Source of the DNA: Vanilla planifolia
Taxonomy: Eukaryota; Streptophyta; Magnoliopsida; Asparagales; Orchidaceae
Reading direction: 5' to 3'
Assembly (NCBI GenBank): GCA_023846275.1
Contig: CM043865.1
Coordinates: forward strand, 33,680,412-33,744,411
Length of the DNA stretch: 64,000 nucleotides
Position 1 is the stretch's first letter; every line of letters starts with the position of its first letter. This document shows positions 26,390-38,063 of this stretch, in pieces. The position numbers and the translations under genes are program-made. The notes below the pieces were generated by a model. The model had not been told where the DNA came from, did no database searches, and saw only the letters and a list, made by a program, of their open reading frames with translations.

Positions 26390-27298
26390 TTATACTATGG
26401 TAATTTAGATCATTATATTTTCTTAAGAGAATTAAAGATAATTACTTTTTTACATGTCATGCATAGGCCCATTCGATGTAAACTTTTTCCTACTTATTTT
26501 AAAGACGCAGTATCAGAATGGTTTTAAAAATTACCTCTTAGGTCAATTTTCTCATTTGACCAATTTAAAAGGTTATTCTTATTTTCCTTCTCCAATTGTA
26601 TCAGACCTAAAAAGATCTTTGAATATTTTCTTGATTTAAAGCAATATTAATTAGAACCACTTCAAGCCTAGCTTCAACGTTTCAAAGAAGCTCTTAAAGA
26701 GGTTGATCAGAAGACTCTCGACTTACCCGAGTAGTCATTATTAGATCTCTTCAATTAGGAGATTTTAAAAAACACTTGGTGAGGTGTCTACCAAAATTAT
26801 TGGAGAAAATCTTTGACAAAGTTATTTGTTTCATCAATGAAGAGAAATTCTCTTTAGCTCTATTTAGCAAATTGGAAGAGAGTACATTGTCACCTCTAAG
26901 GCCCTTTGATCAAAGACAGAAAAAAGTCATAAGATGACAAATATTACCTTTGGAGGGCTCCCCATGATTAACAAAGACATTGTTCTCAATATTGTAGCAT
27001 TCCCTTAAATACACCTTTGCAAGAAGTTTTGACAACCAATAAACATATGGATTTATATCAGAAGTTGAGACTACTATTGAGAAATAATTGGGACATAAGA
27101 AAATTCTGTGAGTATTATGAGGACCAAGGCTACATCATTATTAAATATAAGGCTTTCAAAGCCTTAATCAAGATATTGTTAAAAGAAGACTACCTCCAAG
27201 AGTATCAGGTAAAAGTTTTCGAACTAAATTCTATTTCTCACAAGTTTGAAGGAGCAAGTGCTGTCAAAAGAACTAAAAAATATGATCAATCTCTTTAG
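26390..27298 (+). pseudogene. Ty3/gypsy gag with zinc-knuckle remnant
   Basis: The frame around 26495-26730 reads FKDAVSEWF, a stop, then KLPLRSIFSFDQFKRLF, then LQRFKEALKEVD, which is the Retrotrans_gag domain signature (A..WF..LP..SI.SF..L...F, then LR.Y..RF). Further on, 27017-27298 is open for 93 codons and reads NWDIRKFCEYYEDQGY and ILLKEDYLQEYQVK. This matches the KYC.FH.D.GH..E.C..LK..IE.LI..G.L..FV zinc-knuckle region of Tat-like gag, but the His and second Cys positions have become Tyr, so zinc binding is lost. In-frame stops interrupt the rest. Confidence 0.75.
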
Positions 27299-27598
27299 TG
27301 GCATTAAAAGACAAAAGTAATACCCTTAATTAAGATTGTTTGTCATTACTAGATGGAAATAGTCCCACTCAAAGAGCTCTCACATACTTGGAGTAGAGAC
27401 CACTTGAAAATATTTTATCCTTAAAGATAAAGACACTAAACGTATGACTTAACATATTTTATTAACATTTATTTTTTGTTCTCTTAATCGATATGACTAA
27501 GGATCACTTACAAAGTTTATTGAAAATTCTAACATCACTTAAAGATTTAATAATTTATTCTTAATGTATTTTGTTTTCAGTAAAATATTAGAAAATAT

Positions 27599-27603
<5 letters not shown>

Positions 27604-27671
<68 letters not shown>
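27604..27671. repeat. (GA)n microsatellite
   Basis: About 68 bases of nearly perfect GA inside the inner element. It creates a spurious Arg-Glu repeat frame. Confidence 0.95.
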
Positions 27672-28510
27672 TCACCTCAACCCTTTCTTTTTCTCATAAC
27701 TCTCACACAAATGATACAAGAGATAAGGTTTAGACTTCTTTTATTCTTTCATCATTGCTCTAGCACATGAAGACTTAGAGAAGCATGCTTTTACCTCCTC
27801 TCTTTTCTCTCATCACAGTTATGTTACATAATGAATTCAAGAAGTGTGGCCTATATCTCTCTCTATTCCAATAATTATTAGTAGTATGAAAACCTTAAGA
27901 AAAATTAGTTTTGCATCACGTGCCTTCATCACTTTAAAAAAAGTTTGATCATTACTTTTCTATGCTTCAAGTTATTATCATATTATAATATCATTAATAT
28001 ATCTTTGTTTTATAATATTCTTTAAAAAATGATAACTTGATAGTTCTATAAATAAGTCATCTTTCTAAAAAGATTATAGATAACTCCTCATTACAATATA
28101 AATGATAATATGAAAAGTTGAAAGACCAAATGAATAAGTAAGAAATATCCCCCAAAAGGAAAAACAAATAATATAAGTGCAGACGACCTAACACACTTTG
28201 TTAAGAAAAGCCACGACGTCGGATTAAAGAACGAAAGAGGAAATTCAACATGGTTTTAGCGTTATACTTTGAGCACTACTATAAACCCTTCTTACTGAGT
28301 GTAAGAGAGATCGAATAAGAAACAGGGAGAAAGAGAAAGGAGCAGAAGGGGGAAGTAGCTTTAGGAGAACTTCCAGCATTATCAGAACCTTTGCAGTCAC
28401 TGTTGGAGATCAAACATAGGACAAGAAGCTTCTAAACAAGCTTCATCTCCCTCTGACTCGACTTCACTAGAAGACTTGTCGATCGTTTCTCCCCTAATCA
28501 ACTATCCACA
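27672..28510. other. 3' interior of the inner element, no coding seen
   Basis: No pol domain is recognisable. From about 28180 the sequence becomes less AT-rich, with a purine-rich stretch at 28300-28360 that could contain the polypurine tract before the right LTR. Confidence 0.4.
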
Positions 28511-29290
28511 ACAACCCACATTAACCTGCTTCGATATGCATCGACCCACACCACCTGTTCTCATACGCATCAATACACATTAACTCACATTTGCTTTAGC
28601 TGACCCACATCGACCCACTTCAAGTCATGCTTACTCGAGCTGAGTCATGCCTACTTGAGCCAAGTCATGTTGACCCATGTTGAGATGAGCTCACTCAGCT
28701 AGTTCGTCACTAGCCCCCAATCAATGCTACACCAAACTTGCCAAATTCGTCTCTGATTTAGTTGATTCATTACCAAACTAGGCCTACTAACAGTCATCAA
28801 CCTAGTCGACTCATTGTCAATCCAGGTCGACTAACCATCAATTTGGATGTCTCTGTCGATCCCAATCGAGTCAATGTCAATCCCGATTGAGTCATCGTCG
28901 ATCCCAGCCAAGTTGTCTCCAATCCCAGTCAAGTCACCTCCAATCCCAGTTGAGTCTCTTCTAATCCAAATTGATTGCTTCTATTCCTATTTGAGTCACC
29001 TCTAATCCTAACCAAATCATCACTAATCCAGGCTAAGTCATTATGACATCCTACTGCATCTTCTCAACATCAACCATGTAGCTTTCTACATCACCAAGCA
29101 TCAATGGTATCACATACTAGCAAATTAATACCTCTTAACTAAAACTTCACTATATTATGCCAACTTGTCACGATGGTGTGCTCCAATCTTCTTCCAAACA
29201 AATTGAAGAATTTTGCTCATTTGGGCCTCCTCATCGTTACGTTAAGTAATTTTTTGTTTAAATTTTTTAAATCTATTTTTCGTATCAATA
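28511..29290 (+). repeat. Right LTR of inner element
   Basis: Aligns with 24958-25717 in the same orientation. It carries the same cgaccca words (28550-28620) and the 21-base gagtcacctccaatcccag units (28860-29030). It ends near ttcgtatca at about 29287. Confidence 0.7.
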
Positions 29291-29309
29291 ATAGGTAACA
29301 TACTATTAT

Positions 29310-29362
29310 AATGTGTGTGTGTGTGTGCATGCGTGCGTGCGTGCGTGCGTGCGTGCGCGTGT

Positions 29363-29411
<49 letters not shown>
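29310..29411. repeat. Compound (TG)(TGCG)(TG)(TA) microsatellite
   Basis: A run of tg, then tgcg units, then tg again, then ta for about 100 bases, starting some 20 bases after the right LTR of the inner element. Confidence 0.95.
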
Positions 29412-29412
<1 letters not shown>

Positions 29413-31640
29413 CAAAACATAAAACAACAAAGAGAATAAATGAAATAAAAAGAAAATTATAGAAGAGAATGTTTTGTTGAATAAGCCCACTAATGTATAT
29501 GACTATAAGAAAGATAAAATGAGAATCAATATGATGAGATCACCCCACCCTTGTTATAATTGGCACCTTAATTGAGTAGATAGAAATCTCATTATTATTA
29601 TTATTTTGTATAGAGTAATTTTAGGTGATACTTTTATATTAAAGATGCTTTTACCTTATTCTTATTATTATGAATACTTTGATGCTAAGCAATAGAGAGT
29701 AAGAGACTTATTTCCATTAATACATAGATACAAGCTAATGGTGGGGGAGAGATGAATTTAGTGGCTTGGTTAATTGTTAATAGAGGTCTTGAGATATGAT
29801 TGATGTCACAAAGGTTTGATATGATATAAGATCCCATGGAGCAAGAATTAGAGTCATATAGAAAAATTTGTCATAATAAATAAAGAAATAAGAAATAAGA
29901 AAAAATGAAAAAAAGATAAAAATGAAAATAAGAAAAGAAATAGATAATATTAATATTTTATGATATTACTACTATAATATGACTATATGCTTACATAAGC
30001 ATATAAGCAAAGTTTATTCAACACATTTGTATGCTTTCATGATATCATGTATTCTTATTTACTTATCTATTGTTACATATTAGATATTATTATTTTATAT
30101 TACTTTATTTACTTGTATTTAATAGTTTACCTAATAAGTATATTATTCTCATACTTTATTATATGATAAGATATTGATATACACAGAGATAAAGGTTCCT
30201 AAATCTTTATGGCATAAGACTCTTAGTATGAGAGGATATTTTATTTTGAGATCTCATTAAAAAATTTTGTATGAGAAGAACTTATGATGTATCTATATAA
30301 TAGTTATTGTATTAAAATATTGTTTTATGTTTTATATTGTTATATTGACATCTTTAAAACTTATGCATGGATATTTATACAATTGTTTATTTGATATGGC
30401 ATTTACATGTGTGATGTGTTTTATCACTTCTTCTTAATCTTGGTTAGTGTTCTCAATATATGTATTGCTTGCCTATATTTACTTGATAATTTGGTATTTT
30501 TAAGTATCTTATCAAGCTAATTGATGTTAACATATGTGGCGAATGATATAAAGGGATCTTATAGTAATATCCAAGCAATAACATTGTTAACACTAACAAT
30601 TTATATGCCATGCTCATTACTTCATCCAAATAGAGTCTATTTGAGAGCAACTCTATGTCTAAACTATGCTGAAATATAGTATGACATTCTCTAGCATCTT
30701 TGGGTGCTCTTGCATTAACTCTATTGGGGTGGGTGGGACTCATCGTCGAGGAGAGTGGGCCTTAGCTATTGTATCATTTCAAAAGATTTGGTTCAAGGTG
30801 TTGAAGTTACTCTTTAGTGATTTGTGCATCTTTGAGGTTAGGCTTGTCTCTCTAGCATAACAAGTTTCTTTGATACATCTTAGTTAGGTGATCATAGTCT
30901 AATCATCAATAATTTGCTCAATCTACTTCTTCATCTTAATGTTGGGGCTTATGGAATAAAAGCGATTAACTAAGAGGGTAGTGAAGGCTCAAATAAATTA
31001 TTAAGAATAACAAGTAGTTCCTTGTATGATATAAGTTCAATGATATTAAATATAATATTAAATTTATATTTTTAATTGGCTTAAATCATTTCAATATTTT
31101 AAATTGGCTAGTTCCTCTAATGTGCAACTTTTATATAATTGGCTTATATATATATTTATTTATTTATTTATATGTTAAAATAAAATTTAGCTATCTTTTT
31201 TTGTGATGTGAAATTATGACAAATTTTATTTTTCTTAAAGCTAACAAAATTAAGTACAAAGAAATGGAACAACAAAGTAAATGAAATAAGTAAAATAAGA
31301 AAATAAAAATTATGGATAAAGAATGTAAACGTATACTAAAATAACTTACAAGAAAATGCTATGAATAAATGCAAATTATACAAAATTATTGTAGTAAAAT
31401 TTTATAAATAAAATATGTATGACTAACTTGCTACTTGAGCTCAAAAGTTTTCATCTTATGAATCCTCTTACTTAATGGTGAAATCTTAGCTTTAAAACAC
31501 TCAAAAATAGCTATCTATAGAAAGCCTACATTCAAATGGATGGAGAAAAAAAATAATTTTTAGCAAAGTTAAAACTTAAATCTCTAAAACTTGTAAAGAA
31601 ATACAAAGCTGAATAAAATGTGAAGTGCAATGAATGATTA
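29412..31640. other. AT-rich DNA of mixed transposon origin
   Basis: No continuation of the outer gypsy integrase is visible after the inner element. A segment at 30600-30720 is similar to 32515-32625. A minus-strand open frame of 96 codons at 30453-30743 overlaps that repeat and has no recognised motif. Confidence 0.4.
30600..30720. repeat. Dispersed direct repeat, copy 1
   Basis: Shares cttcatc..aa..gagtct.ctt.agagcaactc..agtcta and ctagcatctttgg with 32515-32625, same orientation. Function unknown. Confidence 0.65.
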
Positions 31641-31660
31641 ATGTGAATCCTAGCCTTTAT

Positions 31661-31672
31661 GCTCTGATACCA
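31661..31672 (-). other. Copia-type primer-binding site (initiator tRNA-Met), minus strand
   Basis: The minus strand reads tggtatcagagc, the standard plant copia primer-binding site complementary to the 3' end of initiator tRNA-Met. On the same strand the bases just before it read tgacatcact, compatible with an LTR ending in CA two or three bases upstream. It marks the 5' end of a copia interior pointing to lower coordinates. No convincing gag or pol follows between 31660 and 29400. Confidence 0.75.
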
Positions 31673-31675
31673 AAG

Positions 31676-32490
31676 TGATGTCAAATAATATGTTATTTAA
31701 GTTAATAAATGCTATATGTGTAATAGGTTTTAAGGTTGAACTCAAAGAGATGGCAATCATCCACTCAAGGAGGAGAATGAAAGGGATTAGAATTTATTTA
31801 AGATGGTGGAAAGTATTTTAATAGTGGGAATAGGCTATAAGATAAAGGAGGGTGAAGATGAGAAAACTTAAAGAAAAAGAAAAGAATAAACTCAAAAACT
31901 TTAAGCTATCTAAAGATAAAATAAAAGATATAAAAAATTCTAGATAAAAAGGGAAATAAATTTCAAAAAGCTACTAAATGCACCAAAGTAGGTTGACTAG
32001 GGATCTCCCCTTTTAGGCTTCACATTTTTCCCTCACAAGACACTATCAGAATAATACCAAGTAGATTTTATTCTTAATAAACAAAAATTGAAACACTTAG
32101 AGAAAGTTTGGTAACAAAATACTCAATATAATATAACTATGATGGCCCTCGTAATCTCTATATATAAAATTCATCCTCATAAGTAAAAACTCACAAGTTG
32201 TAATTTGAGACTAAAGTGATAAAAATACAAGCCTAAATTAAAACCCACCTCCATATAGAGTTCTCTTAATCAAGACTTTCATATATGAAATAGGATTAAA
32301 AAATCAAAAATATAAAATTAATTATATGATCTATATAAACAAGACATAAGAACAAAATGTATGGATAAAGATAGACAAGGAGACTTGATCTAAATGACCA
32401 ATCTATGCGTATAGGGTGATGCAAAAAAATATATTGACTGAAAAACTAATGTTCATGGTTAAGGAAATCTTGTGACAATTTCTAACAAAT
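31676..32490 (-). mobile_element. Probable copia 5' LTR on the minus strand
   Basis: The DNA immediately upstream (minus sense) of the primer-binding site should be the LTR. It contains, in minus sense, a TATA-like tatatagagatta at about 32154-32166 and has no coding potential. Similar cctc.taatctctat.tataaaa sequence recurs at 54449-54470, suggesting another family member there. The outer end is not determined. Confidence 0.45.
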
Positions 32491-32514
32491 AATATTATTA
32501 ACTCAAGTAATCCA

Positions 32515-32625
32515 AATGTTATATTGACCACTTCATCTAAAAGGAGTCTACTTAAGAGCAACTCCAAGTCTAATTTAGGTTACATCTAACATGATGATCT
32601 TTAGCATCTTTGGTTGCTTCTATAC
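32515..32625. repeat. Dispersed direct repeat, copy 2
   Basis: Counterpart of 30600-30720. In minus sense both copies can be read in the same frame as LD.ELL..RL.LDEV, hinting at a shared coding ancestor, but I cannot name it. Confidence 0.6.
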
Positions 32626-33139
32626 CAATAATTCTCTGTTTGAACTAAACTCATTTTAAGTAAGAGATTATTTATGAATTTAATCATCCTGAGCTTTTTA
32701 TTTCAAAGTTGTTCCTTTTATTACACCTAATTCTAATATTATTCTTATTACAATTCTCACTATCTTTGAATTTAATATAAAATATATTAACTCTTTAATT
32801 ATTACTTATCGTCATTATATCCATCTATCAACTAAAAACTTATCCTTCTTTTGTAGTGAAATTCATGTTTCCATTTGTTGCATCATTATCCCACTATAAA
32901 GATCTAGCATTGATGAAGGTACATCTTATTAGGACTTTTGACTTATGATCTTATCTTTTGCTCAATTGTTGGAGTTGGTTACTCTTATTATTCATGAAAG
33001 ATAATTGCAAATATTGAAGAGGAGTGAATCTTCATATTTACCTGGATATACATTGCTAAGAAGTTTCTTTCTCTATTGTTACACTTCAAGGTGAGTTCCT
33101 TAAAAAGGGAGAATTTAATACAAAATAATCTATTATTCT

Positions 33140-33740
33140 TATATTATGTTACTACGAAACCAATCATACAAGTCTATTTGATGATAGAAAGTCTTTTTTT
33201 AACTTATTTTAGTTGTTTGAGTGTATTTTAGAATTTTCATTATTTTACTATATCTTGTTAGAGTGACCTTATAATGAAGTATAATTGTATGTGTATATTT
33301 GGCATATTTTGAATGAAATGAGTCATATAGATTGGTCATATGAGTCTTATAAAGTTTATAAATATGAGACATGATATATGTGTTAAAGGTTCTTGATTTG
33401 TGAATTGAAATTTGAATATTTTTTAGATTTTATAAAGTCTCTTAAAAGTGTGGTAAAGGACAAACTTTAATGGTGCTAACCTTTTTTGGGGCATACTTTA
33501 AGGGTGCTACCCATGTAGAGCAGGACATTGAGTTTAGGTTCTCTTTTTCATCATAATTTTTTTTATTTTAACATTTTATGAACATATTTTTTTCTTACTA
33601 AACTCATTAATTTTTTTATCTTTCCCATGCATTTTCAAAGGATCTTATATTTCAATCTCTATGGCCATAAGGTCTCTCAGCTTTGCATTAGTCAAACCAA
33701 TTGTATATTGAGTAGATGAGAGGATTACAAATTGTTGCAT
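33140..33740 (+). repeat. Right LTR-like repeat of the outer gypsy element
   Basis: Aligns with 21400-21960 in the same orientation. It contains an extra segment near 33480-33540 that the left copy lacks. Confidence 0.6.
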
Positions 33741-35400
33741 CCAAAAACTAGTTTTATTTTAAAGATAATACTTGTATGCCGTTGTAAGATGATATGTTAA
33801 AATTATATTCTAGCTCATAAACAATTGAGAACAGTTTAAGTTCCAACAATATATCTGTACAAGGGTATACCCAACGAAGTTGGATGAGACAATTAAGTTT
33901 CCTGAAAGTTGAAATAAATGGGTGAAGAACTTTTTGGGTGATTTGACGCTGTTGTAAATGTTGGATAATAGGTTGAGATTTTCCTTTTAAACCCTCACTC
34001 CTTCTTTAGACACCTTCAGAATCATATCGTCAAAATTTTAACACACAACACATTCGTATTACACAAGCTTGGTGACAACACTTCATTAATTTATTAAAAA
34101 ATTTAACATTATATATAACTTGGTAAGCATCTCTATTTATAGAGATATTAATAATACAATAATAATTTACTAATCTATGAATACAAAAGAATATTTAAGA
34201 ATACTAAGAGACAATATTTTGAAATTCTAGAGGACATCTCAAAACTTCAAAAATCATCACAAATTACAAAAAAATAATTTGAATTTTTCTAAAAAAACTA
34301 AAAGAAATAACTTAAAAAACTACAAAATTAATTGACATAAATGGTTCCTAAACAAGCTGTGTTTCGACGAGTTTATGGATCTTATTGGGGCAAGCCATGT
34401 AGTTACCAAGTTTTGAGGTCAATGCTAGTCGAGCAGGTAGCAACTAAGGTTGTTGACGGTGGTAGTAACGATGGCAATCAAAGCCAAATAATGGAAAAAT
34501 AGCCAAAAACTCTATTTTAAATAATTTTAAGTAATTTTTAACCAAATTTTGTACTGATAAAATCACAGGATTACTTAAGGGATGACCCATATTAAATATA
34601 AAACTGAAAATATTCAAAAAGTTGTCAACTGTTCTTCAAACAACTTAAACTAAATTATATATTCAAATAACTTAACGAACTAATGAAAGTAAACTAAAAT
34701 TGCAATAAACAAATGTCGATTATAATCAACCTCTATAATGGTATTAATAACAGAGACTAATTAGAAGTAAATGAGTCAATCCTAGTACGATTATAAGTCC
34801 AAATAAAACTTTTGTTTATTGTCGTAGATGCTATTACATTAATGTCTCTCTCTCATTTTTGTTTTTTTTTTTTTTGTTCACTTTTATTTAATTCCTTAAT
34901 TGAATATAGATAATGTAGATTTGTTTGAGAGTATAAGTAGGTTTCATATTATTCAAAAAGATTTTTTTATTATAAAAAAATAGCCAACTTCAAAAAGCCT
35001 TATTCAAAACTTTCTCCCCATCTATATAATTCTCACTTGGCACACCCACTTTTTTAAATCTTCCAATCCCTCAAACCCCAAAACCATAAACCCACCTCGA
35101 ATCTTAATGACCATGATGGTTTGACAACAATGTTTTACCAAACAATGTCACGATGAGCTCTATTGTCTTTTTTAGAATGAATTCACAATGATTGTCTTTT
35201 TTAAAAAAAAACTTATTTATCCCTTTTTTATTGAGACATTTTTTCGATTAATGACGCTGCTCTAATCGTTAAATTTCACCAAACAAATGTCGGCGCGACG
35301 AATATTCGAAATTGCGTTAATTTCCTACGAATATACTTTGCAGAACAAGACAAAAGAAGCGACAACTGTGGGGTCCGGCTCACTTGCGACATATAATTGA
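33741..35400. other. Intergenic DNA upstream of the phosphatase gene
   Basis: No gene is seen. A palindromic ctctatttatagag at about 34132-34145 lies in what may be another worn LTR (34060-34480). T-rich tracts occur at 34860 and 34970. GC content rises from about 35280 towards the gene. Confidence 0.45.
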
Positions 35401-35630
35401 TCCTTATGTGCCACGTCAGAATGGGGCCACTTTTTTCCGGTTAATTCGATCTTTTTCTAAAGGGGCCCGGTGACCGGTCGGCCTCCCCCATTGGATGGCC
35501 GATTTGCTTTTTGCACCTTTCCCATTTTTCATTAAACTCCCCGGCTTTTTCGCAGGCAGCATATCTCGCTCTCTTCGTTCCAGCACGCCAACTCGCGCAG
35601 CTCAATTCCTTGGCGTGTTCACAAACTTGT

Positions 35631-35640
35631 CTATTTAAAG
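35631..35640 (+). promoter_or_regulatory. Possible TATA box of the phosphatase gene
   Basis: The sequence tatttaaa lies about 40 bases before the chosen start codon, which would leave a very short 5' UTR. An earlier TATA-like element or TSS cannot be excluded. Confidence 0.4.
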
Positions 35641-35675
35641 AAGCAACGGGAGCGAGAACGGATGGATGGTTCGCC

Positions 35676-38063
35676 ATGGAGTCGCGTGGAAAGAAGGCAT
35701 CGTCTTTCGCTTGTGGGATGGCTTTGTTTCTCCTCCTTGGCCTTCTCCTCTCGCCTTCCTCTGCGGAGCTTCCGAGATTCGAGCACCCGGTGAAGTGCGA
35801 TGGTTCTCTTAGCTTCCTTGTCGTCGGAGACTGGGGAAGAAAAGGCGAGTTCAACCAAACTCTTGTCGCGTATCAGGTGACCGACCGTTTCTCCGAATTT
35901 CTATATTGTTTGTATTTCTCATCAGCCTCCATCGTTGAGTAATTTCTTTTATTTTTGCGGACTTCTAGATGGGAAAGATTGGCGAACAGCTTGGGATCGA
36001 TTTCGTGATATCTACGGGGGATAACTTTTATGAGGATGGGTTGACTGGAGTTGATGACAATGCGTTTGAGGAATCCTTTACCAATATCTACACGGCGGAA
36101 AGTTTGCAGAAGCAATGGTATGCCGGTAAGGGAGAGTTCCACAAGATTTATGAGTGGTTGATCCTGAAGAAGATGGCGATTTTTTTTTACTGAGTTTTGG
36201 AAATTTTGTAGTTTTGGGAAATCATGATTACAGAGGAGATGTTCTTGCACAGCTGAGCCCTGTTCTTCGGAAAATCGATGGCCGTTGGCTCTGTTTACGG
36301 TCTTACATAGTTGGTACAGGTAGATTATTTGTTGATTTTTTTTTTTATGTTCTTAATTGTTTATCTGCCAAAGCTTTTCACTCTTGATTTAGGGTAAAAT
36401 ACAAGTAGAATTGTGCTTATTTAAATTCAACAGAATTAAGACACGATTTCTTTGAAAAAAAATGTTAATTTTGTTCTCTAAAATATCAAAAATATCACAT
36501 TTTTTTTTCTGTTCCTGAATTTATTGAAGAAAGTCTATCCTTAGGGTGTCAAGAGTGGGTTGAGCTTCAGCTTAACCACGGCCCATGCTAAACTAAGATG
36601 AGGCAATGAAGTGCTTAATTAGAATCAACTAGGTAGCTTCTAGTTCACTTTGCAGTTATTATTTTGTTCTCTATTGTAATTCAAATAGTCATTTTATTAG
36701 GTATGATGATCTCTTTGGCTTCCTTGGTGACCATTAAAAGATGAGTTCAGATATCTTATCCTATTCTAAAGCCTCATATAGAGGAAATTGACAACAAATA
36801 ACTATTAGTTCAAAATGAAGTTGCATGGAAAGAAAAATTCATTCTTTCACCACGTCTCATAACTTGTCCTAGTCACTCTACTATTTCTTTTTCTATGTTA
36901 TCATATTCTTTTTTTCCCTTTTCTCGCATAGAACTTGATGTAAGATGATGGTATTCTTATTTTCATTCAACTAATTTTCATCTTTTAATCTTTTCTGTTT
37001 TGGAGAAATTGTGGATTTCTTCTTTGTGGATACTACACCTTTCGTTACGAAATACTGGAGCGAAGCGGATCATCACTATGATTGGAGAGAAGTAGCTCCT
37101 CACGAGCAATACATTGATAATCTGCTCAAGGTATTTACAACCTTCACTTAATTACATCTTCAATCGTGTGCTGCATCTTCAAACGCATGTGATTCCTGTT
37201 CAGCAGTCCAATAAAGTTCTAATTTGTGAATTTATACATGATCATGTCTATGGTAATCAACATTGCCTCCTACAACACGAACATGATAACTTTTATGCAA
37301 TCTTTTGTCTTTTGATGACCAACAATGAATCTTACATGCAATACATACTCTTGTGTTTGATGCCCAAAATTGAATATTGTGTACGGCACTTTATAACTTC
37401 TATGCTATCATGTGTCTTCGATGACCAACATGAATCTTGCTTGTAATGTATGCATGATAACTTTCCATTGTCATCTATAACGATTTGCGAGAAACTGTAA
37501 TTGGTGGAACAAATGCAGGACTTGGATGCAGCACTGAAAGAGTCAAGAGCACCTTGGAGATTTGTGGTTGGTCATCACACCATGAGAAGCGTTAGTGAAC
37601 ATGGTGATACCCAAGAGCTCTTGGAGAAGCTTCTTCCAATACTTCAGGTAAATACTTGGCTTGCACGACTCTAACCCGATCCATTCGAGATTACTTTCAG
37701 TCAAAACAAATTGCAGGAAAACGGAGTTGATCTCTACATCAACGGTCATGACCATTGCCTTGAGCACATTAGCAGTAGAAGTGGGTGAGTTATACATTTC
37801 ACAGCATCTCTACATTTCTTCTGTGCAGCCTGAACCTAAATCAGGCATGAAATCTCTGCAGCTCAATCCAGTATCTTACAAGTGGAGGTGGATCAAAGGC
37901 ATGGAGAGGAACTTATACTCCAAATGCAGACGAGCTACGGTTCTTCTACGACGGCCAGGGCTTCATGTCGATGCAGGTGACCGTGGCGAGCACAAGGATT
38001 GTGTTCTACAACGCCTTTGGCCAGGTTCTGCATGAACTGAACCTTGGAAAGCAGGTCGTCTAG
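35676..38063 (+). CDS. Purple acid phosphatase, low-molecular-weight plant type
   Basis: A secreted or vacuolar Fe(III)-metal phosphatase that releases phosphate from organic esters. Seven exons: 35676-35876, 35969-36125, 36212-36319, 37006-37130, 37519-37647, 37717-37784 and 37862-38063. They sum to 990 nt, 329 residues plus TAG, with GT-AG introns in consistent phase. Residues 1-30 are a signal peptide with a leucine-rich core ([11 protein letters not shown]) ending near SSA. All five metal-binding blocks are present: GDWG (Asp52), GDNFY (Asp85, Tyr88), GNHDY (Asn123), VVGHH (His216) and GHDH (His251, His253). This length and the YFDTTPF-like region ([10 protein letters not shown]) fit the PAP3/7/8/17 class of about 330 residues, not the larger 55-kDa form. 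The ATG at 35676 gives the signal peptide; an in-frame ATG at 35511 would precede the TATA-like sequence. The 686-bp intron 3 is the largest. The gene looks intact. Confidence 0.95.

Larger units (their letters stand above)
24695..29290 (+). mobile_element. Gag-only Tat-like Ty3/gypsy element nested in the outer gypsy
   Basis: Two direct repeats, about 24958-25717 and 28511-29287, share long alignable sequence: ttcgtcac..ccc..tcaat.ctacac, tttctacatcaccaa, tattatgccaacttgtc, gctccaatcttcttccaaac, and tttttgtttaaatttttt. They are interpreted as LTRs of about 0.8-1 kb. Just after the left repeat, 25722-25739 reads ttttagcactgtctattgga, a worn form of the ttggcgccgtctgtggga primer-binding region of Tat-type gypsy elements (family knowledge). 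The interior encodes a broken gag only (26390-27298); no pol was found between 27300 and 28500, so it was probably non-autonomous or has lost pol. It interrupts the outer RNase H reading at about 24695. Confidence 0.7.
21390..33740 (+). mobile_element. Decayed chromovirus-like Ty3/gypsy retrotransposon (outer element)
   Basis: Two direct repeats about 11.75 kb apart, at about 21400-21960 and 33140-33730, look like its LTRs. Both run through gatgatag..tctttttt, tgtgtatttg/gtgtatattt..gcatattttga, then tgatat..gt..ttaaag, ending in tctcatcataagctctctcaa-type sequence. Between them, 23455-24690 encodes a broken reverse transcriptase and RNase H in the plus direction. No intact gag, protease or integrase was found. 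The element is split in its RNase H end (about 24690) by the inner element, and more DNA of mixed origin fills 29.3-33.1 kb. Removing the inner element leaves about 7.8 kb, a normal gypsy size. Exact LTR ends are uncertain. Confidence 0.6.

Noticed and set aside
27564-27770. Frame with a long Glu-Arg repeat
   Set aside because: Product of the (GA)n microsatellite.
29242-29490. Frame with Thr-His repeats
   Set aside because: Product of the TG/TGCG microsatellite on the minus strand.
35441-35858. Minus-strand frames of 137 and 75 codons over the phosphatase first exon
   Set aside because: Antisense of a GC-rich exon and promoter; no family motif.
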